The position numbers and the translations under genes are program-made. Under the pieces are notes generated by a model, which was given only the letters and a program-made list of their open reading frames with translations, was not told the DNA's origin and made no database searches. This document shows positions 1 through 8,632 of a stretch of 64,000 bases of DNA, piece after piece (positions within the stretch are counted from its first letter, which is position 1; each line of letters opens with the position of its first letter). Source of the stretch: Bin87 sp965220055. GTDB taxonomy: Bacteria; Chloroflexota; Dehalococcoidia; Lucifugimonadales; UBA3495. The stretch lies in contig CBDCPE010000004.1 in assembly GCA_965220055.1 (NCBI GenBank), forward strand, positions 3,658,001-3,722,000. The letters are read 5' to 3'.

Positions 1-1
1 G

Positions 2-601
2 GTCGAGGTAGCGCTGGAGCGGAACCTCAAGTACGAGGGGTTATCCATCGCCGACATCGCCGAGGCCGAGGGCAAGCACCCGTTGGACGCGTTCCTGGAC
101 ATCGCGCTGGACGAGGACCTGGAAACCGAATTCGCGCACCCGGCCGGCGGGCAGGGCGACGACGCACGGGCGGAGCGCCTGGTCAACCCCTACGTCCACA
201 TCTCGGTGTCCGACGGCGGCGCCCACACCCGTTTCCTGGTCAACAGCGTGTGGCCCGTGTATTTCCTGGGCCACTGGATCCGCGACAACGAGCTGATGAC
301 CCTGGAACAGGCCCACCAGAAGATGAGCGCGCTGCCAGCGGCGTTCTCCGACATGAAGGGTCGCGGCACCCTGCGCGTCGGCGACTGGGCCGATGTCATG
401 ATCTATAACTTGGACGAGCTGGGGCTGCTATACGACAAGCCTCGGTTCGAGACCGACTTCCCCGGTGGTGAGAAGCGGTTGGTGCAAATGCCCACCGGAA
501 TTCGCTACATCCTGGTCAACGGCACCGTAACCTTCGTGGAAAACGAGTGCACCGGCGAGCTGCCCGGCAAGCTGCTGCGCAGTTACGACATGGTGGGCTG
601 A
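2..601 (+). CDS. N-acyl-D-amino-acid deacylase-like amidohydrolase, C-terminal part
   Basis: The reading frame is open from the left edge to a stop at 599-601, so only about 199 C-terminal residues are present. The segment has the amidohydrolase-family-3 layout: an SDGGAHTRF motif, where these enzymes place a late metal-site Asp, then KGRGTLRVGDWADVMIYN, the usual return strand of the small beta domain. Known family members hydrolyse N-acylated D-amino acids, but many environmental paralogues have unknown substrates, so the substrate is not assigned. A hairpin terminator follows at 634. The next gene is convergent, so this is the last gene of its transcript. Confidence 0.8.
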   Translation, partial: VEVALERNLKYEGLSIADIAEAEGKHPLDAFLDIALDEDLETEFAHPAGGQGDDARAERLVNPYVHISVSDGGAHTRFLVNSVWPVYFLGHWIRDNELMTLEQAHQKMSALPAAFSDMKGRGTLRVGDWADVMIYNLDELGLLYDKPRFETDFPGGEKRLVQMPTGIRYILVNGTVTFVENECTGELPGKLLRSYDMVG

Positions 602-633
602 CCCCGCAGGGATCCTGGTCCCGTGAATAGGTA

Positions 634-659
634 CGCCCCGGGTGATCAAGCCCGGGGCG
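634..659 (+). terminator. Hairpin terminator between convergent genes
   Basis: A perfect 9-bp stem (CGCCCCGGG at 634-642, complement at 651-659) encloses an 8-nt loop and is followed by a short T-rich stretch. It sits between the plus-strand amidohydrolase and the minus-strand Rieske gene and could serve both directions. Confidence 0.6.
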
Positions 660-696
660 GATTTCGTATCGACTGGGGTGGGGTGGGGCGCTCGGG

Positions 697-1065
697 CTAC
701 TCGTCCGGCACCAGCGCGACCAGACGGTTGTCCTGCACGGTAACCAGGAACGCCTTCATGCGGAAGTCTGGTTGGTTGACGCAGGTGCCCTCGCCCTTCT
801 CGTACTGCCAACCGTGGCCGTCGCAGACGAATACCTCGTCGCCTTCATCCTCGATCTCCCCGCCCTGATGGGGGCACATCGTGGACAGCAGCTTGTATCC
901 GTCGCGCCCGCGCACCAGAAAGTATGAGGCGTCGCCCACTTTGACGGGAGCGGGCAGGGCGGTGAACGACGATTCCTCTCCCAAGTCCGCCCTGACCTTC
1001 TTCGATCGGGCCGAGCCGCTCACCTGGCGGAGGGTAACGGTTCCTCTTCTGCGTTCGGTAGTCAT
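697..1065 (-). CDS. Rieske [2Fe-2S] domain protein
   Basis: This is a 122-residue single-domain protein. The two Rieske boxes are visible: Cys64-Pro-His66-Gln-Gly-Gly, and Cys81-Asp-Gly-His84-Gly-Trp. The two Cys and two His are the expected ligands of a [2Fe-2S] cluster. There is no signal peptide or membrane anchor and no oxygenase catalytic domain, so it is most likely a soluble electron carrier of the kind that serves ring-hydroxylating or other oxygenases, rather than a bc1 subunit. No partner reductase or oxygenase is adjacent. The basic N-terminal 25 residues are not part of the fold. Confidence 0.85.
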   Translation of the reverse strand: MTTERRRGTVTLRQVSGSARSKKVRADLGEESSFTALPAPVKVGDASYFLVRGRDGYKLLSTMCPHQGGEIEDEGDEVFVCDGHGWQYEKGEGTCVNQPDFRMKAFLVTVQDNRLVALVPDE

Positions 1066-1122
1066 TGCAATATCCCTTGCCGACGTCGTGACGCTGCTGT
1101 AGCTGGATCGGTGAATGGCCCA

Positions 1123-1150
1123 AGTATAGCAAAATCCTGACGAATTCTAA
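1123..1150 (-). promoter_or_regulatory. Candidate sigma-70-type promoter of the Rieske gene
   Basis: On the minus strand, TATACT (complement of 1123-1128) lies 16 bp downstream of TTAGAA (complement of 1145-1150), about 60 bp before the Rieske start codon. The -10 box is good and the -35 is weak. Confidence 0.4.
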
Positions 1151-1223
1151 TCGTCAGTGGCAGTTCGCGAGAACGCATGCTACACTCCCTGAAAATGCAA
1201 GTCGCATAGCGTAGGAGGTTGAC

Positions 1224-2318
1224 ATGGTTGGTCTCGAATCCGCTACAGATCTGGGAAAATTCGGCCTTGCCGTCGGCACGCCGGTGATCAAATCGGTGGG
1301 TCCGCTGGCCTTCGGTCCTGAGGGTGTGCTCTTCATCGGCGACAACGTGGGGGCGGCCATATTCGCCGTTGATGCGGGTGACGCCGGCGGAGACGGCGCG
1401 GCCCAGGCCGTGGACCTGGACAATTTTGACGCCTCCCTGGCGTCGTACCTCGGCTGTTCAAGAGACGACGTGGCCATACGGGACATGGCAGTCCATCCGA
1501 CGTCCGGCAACGTGTACTTCTCCGTAATGCGCGGCAGCGGGGACGCGGCCATTCCGGTGATAATCAGGGTCTCCGGCGATGGGAGCATCAGCGACGTGGC
1601 CCTGGAGAGCGTGGCCTTCTCGCAGTACGACATCACCGACGCGGCGGACGAAGACGACCCTCGCCTGGTTACACGGATGAAACTGCGGACCGTAACGATT
1701 ACGGACATGTCGTACGTGGACGGGCTGCTGCTGGTGGCGGGGACGTCCAACGAGGAGTTCACCTCCACCCTGCGACGCATTCCGTTCCCCTTCGGCGGCG
1801 AGGCCGCAGCTAACTCCCTGGAGATATTCCACGTCTCCCACGGCAAGTACGAAACGGCGGCGCCCATCCGCGCGTTCGTGCCCTACCAGGGGAACTCCAG
1901 CATCCTGGCCAGTTACACCTGCACTCCGGTGGTGCAGTTCTCGCTGTCGGATTTCGACGCGGGCAAACATGTGATGGGCAAGACCGTGGCCGAACTGGGT
2001 TCGCACAACCATCCGCTGGACCTGATTTCTTACGAGCACGACGGCGGGGAATACCTGCTGGTTTGCAACGACCGCCATCCCCTGTTCAAGGTCGCCTGCA
2101 AGGACATCGATGTGCAGGGTCCGCTGACCGAGCCTGATGATTCGATGGATGCCTCACCGGCGGACCCGGTCACGCCCGGGGTGGGCGTGCCGCGGTGGTT
2201 GCTGCCGCACCCCGGCGTGAAGCGCATGGCCAACCTCAACGGCAGCGGCGTGCTCATGCTGCAGCAGGACGAGGACGGGAACACCCACCTGCACACCTAC
2301 GACACCTCGACGCTGTGA
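1224..2318 (+). CDS. Unknown protein, beta-propeller-like
   Basis: The 364-residue product has an ideal Shine-Dalgarno (AGGAGG) ahead of its ATG. I do not recognise a named family. It contains repeating short beta segments of the type 'GPLAFGPEGVLFIGD', 'DMAVHPTSGNVYFS' and 'MSYVDGLLLVAG', spaced like blades of a beta-propeller, and it is rich in Asp and Gly. No signal peptide or membrane segment is visible. Its stop codon overlaps the GTG start of the next gene (GTGA), so the two are translationally coupled and probably act together. A weak TACACT -10 box lies at 1181-1186. Function is unknown. Confidence 0.8.
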   Translation: MVGLESATDLGKFGLAVGTPVIKSVGPLAFGPEGVLFIGDNVGAAIFAVDAGDAGGDGAAQAVDLDNFDASLASYLGCSRDDVAIRDMAVHPTSGNVYFSVMRGSGDAAIPVIIRVSGDGSISDVALESVAFSQYDITDAADEDDPRLVTRMKLRTVTITDMSYVDGLLLVAGTSNEEFTSTLRRIPFPFGGEAAANSLEIFHVSHGKYETAAPIRAFVPYQGNSSILASYTCTPVVQFSLSDFDAGKHVMGKTVAELGSHNHPLDLISYEHDGGEYLLVCNDRHPLFKVACKDIDVQGPLTEPDDSMDASPADPVTPGVGVPRWLLPHPGVKRMANLNGSGVLMLQQDEDGNTHLHTYDTSTL

Positions 2319-3427
2319 CCCACGGCCGTCATCTGCAACTGGAGTGGGCGCAATACCAGGGGCGCGACTGCCTGAAAATCAGCGGCTGGAACGACGCCGA
2401 GCTTCATGAGTTGGGCGGCTTGGACGCCGGGGCATTGTCCCGGCGTCTCGCCGTATATCCCAGCGAAGCGCTGACTCGAGGTGACGACAGCCCGGTTGTT
2501 CCGCCCGCCGCCGGCCGTTTTCTGGTTCAGGGCGGGTCCATCTGCTTCGTGCCCCGCTTCCCCTTCGCTGGCGGAGTGGGCTATTCCCTGCTGGTCGAGA
2601 CCGCCGGCGAAGGGGAAGGCGCCGAGGTCTGGCAGATCCGGCGGCCATCTCCGGCGGTCGCTTCCACCGCGGAGGTCCTGGCGATCTACCCCACCACCGC
2701 CGAGCTCCCGGTGAACCTGCTCCGGGTGTACGTGCACTTCTCCGCACCAATGAGCGAGGGCTGGGCGGCGCGGGCAATTAAAGTCAGTAGCGGGGACACC
2801 GGGGAAGCGCTGGAGGGAGCCTTCCTCCCGCCCGAGCCGGAGCTATGGGATGCCCAGCGGACACGGCTGACCATGCTGCTGGACCCCGGGCGCATCAAGC
2901 GCGGCCTCGTGCCCAACCTGGAGTTCGGTTACCCCCTGGTGGAGGGCACAACGGTCAGCATCGCCATCGACCCGGCCTTTCACGACGCAACGGGCCGGCC
3001 GCTCAAGGCAGGAGCTGAACGGAGCTACCGCATCGGCCCAGCTCTGCGGTCGCGCGTTGACCCTGCCGCCTGGCGATTGATCGCTCCCGTCGCCGGCTCT
3101 AGAGCCCCGCTGCTGGTTGAATTCGACCGGCCCCTGGATCACGGATTGCTTCAACACAGCCTGTCGGTCCGGGACACTGCGGGAGAGCCGATGCCAGGAG
3201 AGGGAGAAGCGGGAAAGGCGGAACGCAGTTGGCATTTCACGCCGTCGCATACCTGGGAGGGCGGCGATTACCAGTTGGTCGTCGAATCGCGCCTGGAAGA
3301 CGTGGCCGGAAATTCGCCGGCCCGGGTTTTTGATCGGGACGTTTCGAAGCCCGAAGACTCGCCAACGCGATCGGAAGCGACAACCGTCAGCTTCGCGTGC
3401 TCCCCGGCCGCGCTTTCGTTTCGATAA
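2315..3427 (+). CDS. Unknown protein with an Ig-like (Big_5/SbsA-type) segment
   Basis: The start is the GTG at 2315, which overlaps the upstream stop as GTGA; reading further upstream only shadows the previous gene. The product is 370 residues. The central part contains VNLLRVYVHFSAPMS, a pattern typical of bacterial Ig-like Big_5/SbsA domains, and a second similar beta-rich segment follows near residue 260 (APLLVEFDRPLDHGL). No signal peptide is seen, which is odd for Ig-like modules, usually exported. It forms a two-gene unit with the preceding propeller-like gene. Function is unknown; a carbohydrate- or protein-binding role would be a guess. Confidence 0.75.
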   Translation: MTHGRHLQLEWAQYQGRDCLKISGWNDAELHELGGLDAGALSRRLAVYPSEALTRGDDSPVVPPAAGRFLVQGGSICFVPRFPFAGGVGYSLLVETAGEGEGAEVWQIRRPSPAVASTAEVLAIYPTTAELPVNLLRVYVHFSAPMSEGWAARAIKVSSGDTGEALEGAFLPPEPELWDAQRTRLTMLLDPGRIKRGLVPNLEFGYPLVEGTTVSIAIDPAFHDATGRPLKAGAERSYRIGPALRSRVDPAAWRLIAPVAGSRAPLLVEFDRPLDHGLLQHSLSVRDTAGEPMPGEGEAGKAERSWHFTPSHTWEGGDYQLVVESRLEDVAGNSPARVFDRDVSKPEDSPTRSEATTVSFACSPAALSFR

Positions 3428-3842
3428 GTCTGCGGGCCCGTAATCGCGGCCAAAATCGCGCGGGTCGCCGGTGGGGCCAGAACGGTCGGCGGATCACGTG
3501 TGTTCGTTTTCTCTAGCCTGTCATTACGCGCGGGCCGCCAGGAGTTCGTGGCAATCCCGCATAGGATGTGGTGACCGCGTCGGAACGTCCACACTTCCCC
3601 GACGAGACTGCCACGCCACGCTTTACTCGCCATGCAAAGCTGGCTACGCGTGAGTTGGCCGCAGCCGTGGCCGGTGCAAGCATTGTCCGCGCCGAGTTCC
3701 GAATCGATATCAAATTCGGACCACCGAACGTAGCAGGGGTTGTGTCGACCAGAGTGTGTATCAACATGTCATTATTCGTGCCGAGACCTGTCAATTCATG
3801 CAAAGAGTGATCACCAAAATCTTCCGGCCCTTAATTTCCTAA
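3428..3842. other. Gene-free stretch with decayed repeats
   Basis: No credible gene is seen in this 415-bp stretch. It holds a diverged repeat (3442-3520) matched at 5427-5505, and a degenerate relative of the inverted-repeat element seen at 15341-15493: a TGTCATTACGCGCG arm near 3519 and a GAGACTGCCACGCC arm near 3604, with TACGCGTGA at about 3645. The IS5-family element begins at its right edge. The 80-codon frame at 3568-3810 looks accidental. Confidence 0.55.
3442..3520. repeat. Diverged repeat, copy A
   Basis: About 78 bp resemble 5427-5505 at an estimated 70 percent or so, with the best block around GGTCGGCGG-TCAC and TTCGTTTT-TCTA-CCTG. Read on the minus strand, both copies give RLEKTNTxDPPTxLAPP. 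The two copies flank the decayed IS5/MFS region in the same orientation. Confidence 0.5.
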
Positions 3843-4719
3843 GAGGGTGTCTAAAAAGGTTGGAATTGGGGTAGAGGTATCCAGGCGTGATAAGGGGGTT
3901 GGTCATAACGTTGGGGTATGAAACGACCAGCCTATCCCAGCGACCTCAGCGACCGAGAATGGCAACTGCTCGAGCCCCTGTTGCCACCCCCCAAACCGGG
4001 CGGCCGACCGATCACCTACCCCCGGCGGGAGATCGTCAACGCGACCCGCTACGTGCTGCGCACTGGTTGCTCCTGGCGGATGCTGCCCCATGACCTGCCG
4101 CCGTGGCGCATCGTGTTCCATTACTTCCGTACCTGGCGTCGTGATGGCGCCTGGCAACGGGTACATGGCACCCTGCACGCCGAGCTGCGCCAGGCTCAGG
4201 GTCGCCAGGCCAGTCCCAGCGCGGCCATCATCGACAGCCAATCGGTGAAGACCACGGAAAAAGGGGGCCTCGGGGTTACGACGCCGGCAAGAAGGTGAAG
4301 GGCCGCAAGCGCCACATCGTGGTGGATACCCTGGGGCTGCCGCTGGCGGTGGCAGTGCATCCCGCCGACATTCAGGACCGGGACGGCGCCCGGTTGGTAC
4401 TGACCCGGCTGCTCGGCCGTTTCCCTCGACTACAGCTGATCTGGGCTGATGGGGCCTACGGCGGCAAATTGGTAGAGTGGGCCAGGACGGTGGGCGGCTG
4501 GACCCTGGAGTTGGTGCGGCGCCCAGCACAGCAGCATACCTTTCAGGTCCTGCCCCGGCGGTGGGTCGTGGAGCGCACCTTCGGTTGGCTGAACCTGCAA
4601 CGGCGGTTGAGCAAGGACTACGCAGCATTGTGTGAAACCACCGAAACCTGGATTTACATCGCAATGACCGGCCTCACCCTGCGCAGACTGGCCCGCCTTC
4701 CCCATTTTTAGACACCCTC
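3843..4719 (+). mobile_element. IS5-family (IS427-type) insertion sequence, copy A
   Basis: The element is 877 bp. Its ends are perfect inverted repeats (GAGGGTGTCTAAAAA at the left, complement at 4705-4719), and it is flanked by a TAA direct duplication at 3840-3842 and 4720-4722, the TNA target expected for this group. It carries one transposase encoded in two overlapping frames. It sits in a non-coding, repeat-rich stretch and interrupts nothing recognisable. Confidence 0.9.
3918..4711 (+). CDS. IS5-family transposase, two frames joined by a -1 frameshift
   Basis: Frame one (3918-4298) carries the N-terminal DUF4096-like part (ending in IIDSQSVKTTEKGG). Frame two (to 4711) carries WADGAYGG and RRWVVERTFGWL. 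Together they supply the DDE triad Asp, Asp, Glu. The frames join by a -1 shift at A5G5 near 4257-4267, which restores the canonical family sequence TEKGGPRGYDAGKK. Homopolymer slippage of this kind is a known expression mode in this group, so the element may be active; a simple one-base deletion is the alternative. Confidence 0.8.
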
Positions 4720-4790
4720 TAAGACTTCCTCCCGGGACCACTTGTGCTTCGTATGGATGGCCTTGCATAACTGTAGGGTATCATTCTCCT

Positions 4791-5222
4791 GTGGCTTCAT
4801 TAACTTTTTTGCTCTTATCCTTTTGGCACGTCGTAGGGCGGGGTGCGAAGGGTGTACATGCAATTTGGCGCGCACGCCCGAGCGGGGAATCTCGCCTACG
4901 CGCTACGGCAGTCGCTTGCAACGGTTGGTTGCATGATCATCAAAAGATTATCACCTGGTACTTGTTTGCGGCGCTGATCGCACGTACCTTGGTGAAAATT
5001 GGTTCGTTCGTCGCCATCGGTCTCTTGCTTTGGGACGGTGTTCCAGGTACCAGGTTTGATGGGATCCCTCGGGGCGTGTCGATCCCTTCGTTGGCACTGT
5101 TCGGGTTAGTTTCGGCGCCGATTTTCGTGATAGGAATCTACCAGGACATGGAGAAGGTGAAACGGTGGGGAGACAGACGAGCTCAACGCACTGCGGTGTT
5201 GGACGATGTGGATTTGAGATGA
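4791..5222 (+). CDS. Small putative membrane protein, unknown
   Basis: This is a 143-codon frame in DNA of lower GC than its surroundings. Two hydrophobic helices are visible, around residues 53-82 (LFAALIARTLVKIGSFVAIG) and 98-117 (SLALFGLVSAPIFVIGIY), followed by a charged tail. The first 45 residues look unlike a real N-terminus, so the true start may be a downstream GTG or TTG. No Shine-Dalgarno decides it. I recognise no family. It lies between the IS5 element and a decayed transporter and may itself be a remnant. Confidence 0.35.
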   Translation: MASLTFLLLSFWHVVGRGAKGVHAIWRARPSGESRLRATAVACNGWLHDHQKIITWYLFAALIARTLVKIGSFVAIGLLLWDGVPGTRFDGIPRGVSIPSLALFGLVSAPIFVIGIYQDMEKVKRWGDRRAQRTAVLDDVDLR

Positions 5223-5414
5223 CGACGGTCAACATGGACATATGCCCTCCAGTTGACCTCGACCAAGGTGCGAAGCAGTCCGGGGAATGATGATGTGGAA
5301 GTGCCTACTCAGCACACCTCCGGGTATGGGGGATCCTGCAACGTTTCTCCTTGTGCAATTGTTGCAAAACGCTGGTTTGGTGCTGATCCCAGCCGCGCTT
5401 CCGTCTCGGTGAAT

Positions 5415-6861
5415 CTACCGGCCCACAATCTCGCCGACAATCGCGCACTCCGTCGGTGGTGCAAGACTGGTCGGCGGGTCACCCGTATTCGTTTTTTCTA
5501 ACCTGCTAGAGGGTCGCCAATCGCACGAAAGTCCAGGCAGGGACCGCATCGTTTCATCGATACGGCCCCGAGCCGGTAAGGCACCAACCGGCGCGCCCAA
5601 GTTCCTCGCGCGCCCGGCGAGCCAGACGAATACCGCGCTGGCCGCAAGGTAGCGGCGAACACTCGGAAAGCAGCCTCCAGGCTTCCGACCTGGTCGTAAA
5701 CGAACGCGGCGAACAATGGCCCGCCGATGCTGGCGATGAGGTAGAAGGGGCTCATCACTCCTCTGATCGTACCCTGGTGACGCCGACCGAAATGCGCCGC
5801 CCACAGCAGGGGCCCAATCACCACCAGCGAACCTCCGGTGAGACCGTACATCACCCCGAACGTGCCGTACAGCTGGCACATGCTCGTAGAGCCAACGCCG
5901 GCTAATATGCTGACGGCCTCAATATCAGGGCGATTATGGCCAGCATCCAGATCGAGTAACGGTCTGCCAGAAATCCCCAGGCCAGCTTGGCCGCGATAGC
6001 GCAAATGCCGTAGATCCCGAAGGAGATCCCCGCCTGCACCGCGGAAAATCCGAGATCCGTCGCGTAGGGGATCCGGTGGATGATCAGGGCGCCGAGCGAC
6101 ATGCCGGCCAACACCTCATAGGCAACGAGCAGCCAGAACGCCGGGGCGCGCACCGCCTGTCGTACCGTCCAACTCACCTCTCCAGTCGGGTCCTGCCGTT
6201 CACCACCGGGCTCCTGCCCTTCGTCAGGATCTGACGACTCGACGCGGGTGCCACCGTCCGGCAGCAATCCCATATCTTCCGGCTGCCGGCGCAGCCAGAG
6301 CAGGGAAGGCGGCACAACGACGATCCAGGGAACGAAACCGAGGAAGAACCAGGCGGTTCGCCATCCGAATACTTGGATCAGGAACAATATCAGGGGTGTC
6401 AACGCCACCGCGCCCACGTTGAGTCCGGCGGTTGCAATGCCGGTGGCCCGGCCCCGATGACGAATGAACCACTTGGCGATGGTCGGGCTGACCACGCCGT
6501 AACCGAGCCCCGGAACGCCGAAGGTGCCGATGACACCGTAAAACAGGACAAACTGCCAAATCTCCCGGGTTTGGGACAGGAGCATCAGCGAAATGCCCAA
6601 TACGACGGCGCTGCCTGCCATCAGGAATCGGGGACCGTAGCGGTCCACAGCATATCCGGCGACGGGGTATACACCGGCGCTGACCAGGTCTCTCGCGAGG
6701 AGCGCGGCGGTCATGACGGTGCGGCTCCATCCCAGCTCCTCGATCATCGGCTTGAAGAAGAAACCGAAGGTCTGGGCACCCAACCCTACCCGCATACCCT
6801 GGCTCAAGAACCCGCAGACGACGATATACCACCCGTGAAATATTTTTGGGTTTGAGTTCAC
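5415..6861 (-). pseudogene. MFS transporter broken by two frameshifts
   Basis: The N-terminal two thirds is intact from a GTG at 6861 (NSNPKIFHGWYIVV), a start chosen because the usual MFS N-terminus begins there. It shows about nine hydrophobic helices and the loop motif DRYGPR, as in monocarboxylate/oxalate-type MFS porters. The frame breaks near 5920-5940; TM helices 10-11 (SLVVIGPLLWAAHFG) continue in a second frame. A second break near 5650 moves the last helix (LAASAVFVWLAGRA) to a third frame. The C-terminus runs into repeat copy B. Its substrate cannot be inferred. Confidence 0.8.
5427..5505. repeat. Diverged repeat, copy B
   Basis: Partner of 3442-3520, in the same orientation. It lies at the 3-prime end of the broken MFS gene, where its minus-strand reading (RLEKTNTGDPPTSLAPP) is fused to the last MFS frame. 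Confidence 0.5.
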
Positions 6862-7337
6862 TGTGAGCCTGATGCAGAGGTCATGATCCAGCGGGCGCCA
6901 TCGGATGCGCTGGCGGAACAATCGGGCGCACAACAATATGATCGGCCCCCGCCAGTGTCAACTCCGATAAAGTCGGCTCTTACATGAAATCCACCCGCTC
7001 ATCCACAGCATGGGAGCGTATCTCTGCCACGGTGCCGAGGCCTGTGGACACTCCCGGATCTCGTTTTGTTGCGTAAGGCTGTTTGAGTCCAGCGCTGTCC
7101 GTGGACCCCTATACAGCCCTTCCCAATAGGGGACTTCCCGGTTGGACGTAACAACTTTGTAACATTTCCGTCATTAGTACGTAACACGGGAAATCCAAAC
7201 TGATTCAGTAAATTTTCGCGCCGACAAATGCATGCCAGCGCAACCGTTGACGGTACAGCCACCCGCTTTCGGGCGGGCCGTAGCGGGGTCCTAGCGAAAA
7301 AGCATCTGCCGGTCGCCAATAGTGGGGAGATAGAGAT
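6862..7337. other. Intergenic region between the MFS pseudogene and amt
   Basis: This is a 476-bp divergent intergenic region without a gene. It contains the GTAAC half-site array at 7148-7185, a possible -10 box TAAATT at 7209-7214, and a small CCCGC-TTTC-GGGCGGG hairpin near 7263, inside the expected amt 5-prime leader. The amt Shine-Dalgarno (GGGGAGA) ends the region. Confidence 0.6.
7148..7185 (+). promoter_or_regulatory. GlnR/OmpR-type operator array before amt
   Basis: Four pentamers occur at exact 11-bp steps on one strand: GTAAC at 7148, GTAAC at 7159, GTCAT at 7170 and GTAAC at 7181. Direct pentamers with 6-bp spacers are how actinobacterial GlnR (OmpR family) marks nitrogen genes. 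If TAAATT at 7209 is the -10 box, the last half-site lies near -40, the usual place for an activator. The gene behind it is the ammonium channel, so nitrogen control is the natural reading. No regulator gene is in the window. Confidence 0.55.
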
Positions 7338-8555
7338 ATGGAGTTCTCCGAGCTGGAAGTATTCTCCTTCCTGATTTCAGCTGCCCTGGTGTTCCTTATG
7401 GTGCCCGGCCTGGCGCTGTTCTACGGCGGTCTGGTCCGCCATAAGAACGTGATCGGCACCATGATGCACTCCGTCACGGCCATTGGAGTGGTCAGCGTAC
7501 TCTGGGTCCTCTGGGGATACAGCCTGGCCTTCAGCACCAGCGTTGGCGGTCTGGGTTTCGTCGGCGGCCTCACCAAGTTCGGCATGGTGGGCGTCGGACT
7601 GGACGAACAGGCATTCATGATCTTCCAGGGAATGTTCGCCATCATCACCGTGGCACTCATCGCCGGCGGCTTTGCCGAGCGGTTCAAGTTCAAGTCCTAC
7701 ATCATCTTCGCCGCCCTCTGGGTGACTATCGTGTACGCCCCGCTGTGCCACTGGGTCTGGGGTGGCGGTTGGCTCGGAAACCTGGGCAGTGTCCTGGGGA
7801 TGAGCGAATCCGGATTCGCCCTCGACTTCGCCGGCGGCACCGTGGTCCACATCGCGTCGGGCACGGCTGCCCTGGCGGCCGCGCTCATAGTGGGACGCCG
7901 CAGCGGTTTCGGCACTACCACCATCACGCCGGGCAACGTGCCGCTGGTCCTTCTGGGAGCCGGCCTGCTGTGGTTCGGATGGTTCGGGTTCAACGCTGGC
8001 AGCAGCTTCGACCTGACAACGGACAGTGCCGCAAACGCCTTCGTTGTAACCAACGTGGCGGCAGCCACCGCCATGTCCTCATGGTCAATCATCTCCTGGT
8101 TCATCACCAAGCGCCCATCCGCCAGCGGCGCCGCGGCTGGAGCCGTGGCCGGCCTGGTGGCGATCACCCCCGCCGCCGGCTTTGTCGGCGTCATGCCGGC
8201 CATCATCATCGGCGCCGGCGCCGGAGGAGCCTGCTTCATCGCCGTAGAGCTGATACACCGGTTCCGCATCGACGACTCTCTCGACGTGTTCGGCATCCAC
8301 GGCATCGGCGGTATGTGGGGCGCATTGGCCACCGGAATCTTCGTCGGCATCGGCTTCGGCGCTTTGGAGGCCGACGTCACCCGCATTGAACAGGTCCTCT
8401 ATCAAATCATCGGCATCGCCGCCGCCTTCGCCTGGTCCTTCGTGGTCTCCGCCATCATTCTGCTGGCCCTGAAGTACACCATCGGCCTGCGCGTCACTGA
8501 CCAGGAAGAAGAGATCGGCATCGACCTCACCCAGCACGGGGAGGGAATGAACTAA
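7338..8555 (+). CDS. amt: Ammonium transporter (Amt/MEP/Rh family)
   Basis: This is a 405-residue inner-membrane channel with about eleven hydrophobic helices, the usual length for Amt. The twin pore histidines are present at His171 (VVHIASG) and His321 (FGIHGIGGMWG), matching the pair at 168 and 318 in E. coli AmtB. It conducts ammonium or ammonia into the cell for assimilation by the two glutamine synthetases encoded directly downstream. No glnK/PII gene accompanies it, which is unusual because amt is commonly paired with glnK. The ATG is preceded by GGGGAGA. Control is probably through the GTAAC array upstream. Confidence 0.95.
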   Translation: MEFSELEVFSFLISAALVFLMVPGLALFYGGLVRHKNVIGTMMHSVTAIGVVSVLWVLWGYSLAFSTSVGGLGFVGGLTKFGMVGVGLDEQAFMIFQGMFAIITVALIAGGFAERFKFKSYIIFAALWVTIVYAPLCHWVWGGGWLGNLGSVLGMSESGFALDFAGGTVVHIASGTAALAAALIVGRRSGFGTTTITPGNVPLVLLGAGLLWFGWFGFNAGSSFDLTTDSAANAFVVTNVAAATAMSSWSIISWFITKRPSASGAAAGAVAGLVAITPAAGFVGVMPAIIIGAGAGGACFIAVELIHRFRIDDSLDVFGIHGIGGMWGALATGIFVGIGFGALEADVTRIEQVLYQIIGIAAAFAWSFVVSAIILLALKYTIGLRVTDQEEEIGIDLTQHGEGMN

Positions 8556-8632
8556 TCACCTGGACTCCCGGTCGGCAATACCAGACACCGATGCTAACTC
8601 GCACAAAAATGGTCGCAAAGGAGGAACCCAGT

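Noticed and set aside
3568..3810. 80-codon plus-strand frame before the IS5 element
   Set aside because: No Shine-Dalgarno, no recognisable motif, and it overlaps the decayed inverted repeat.
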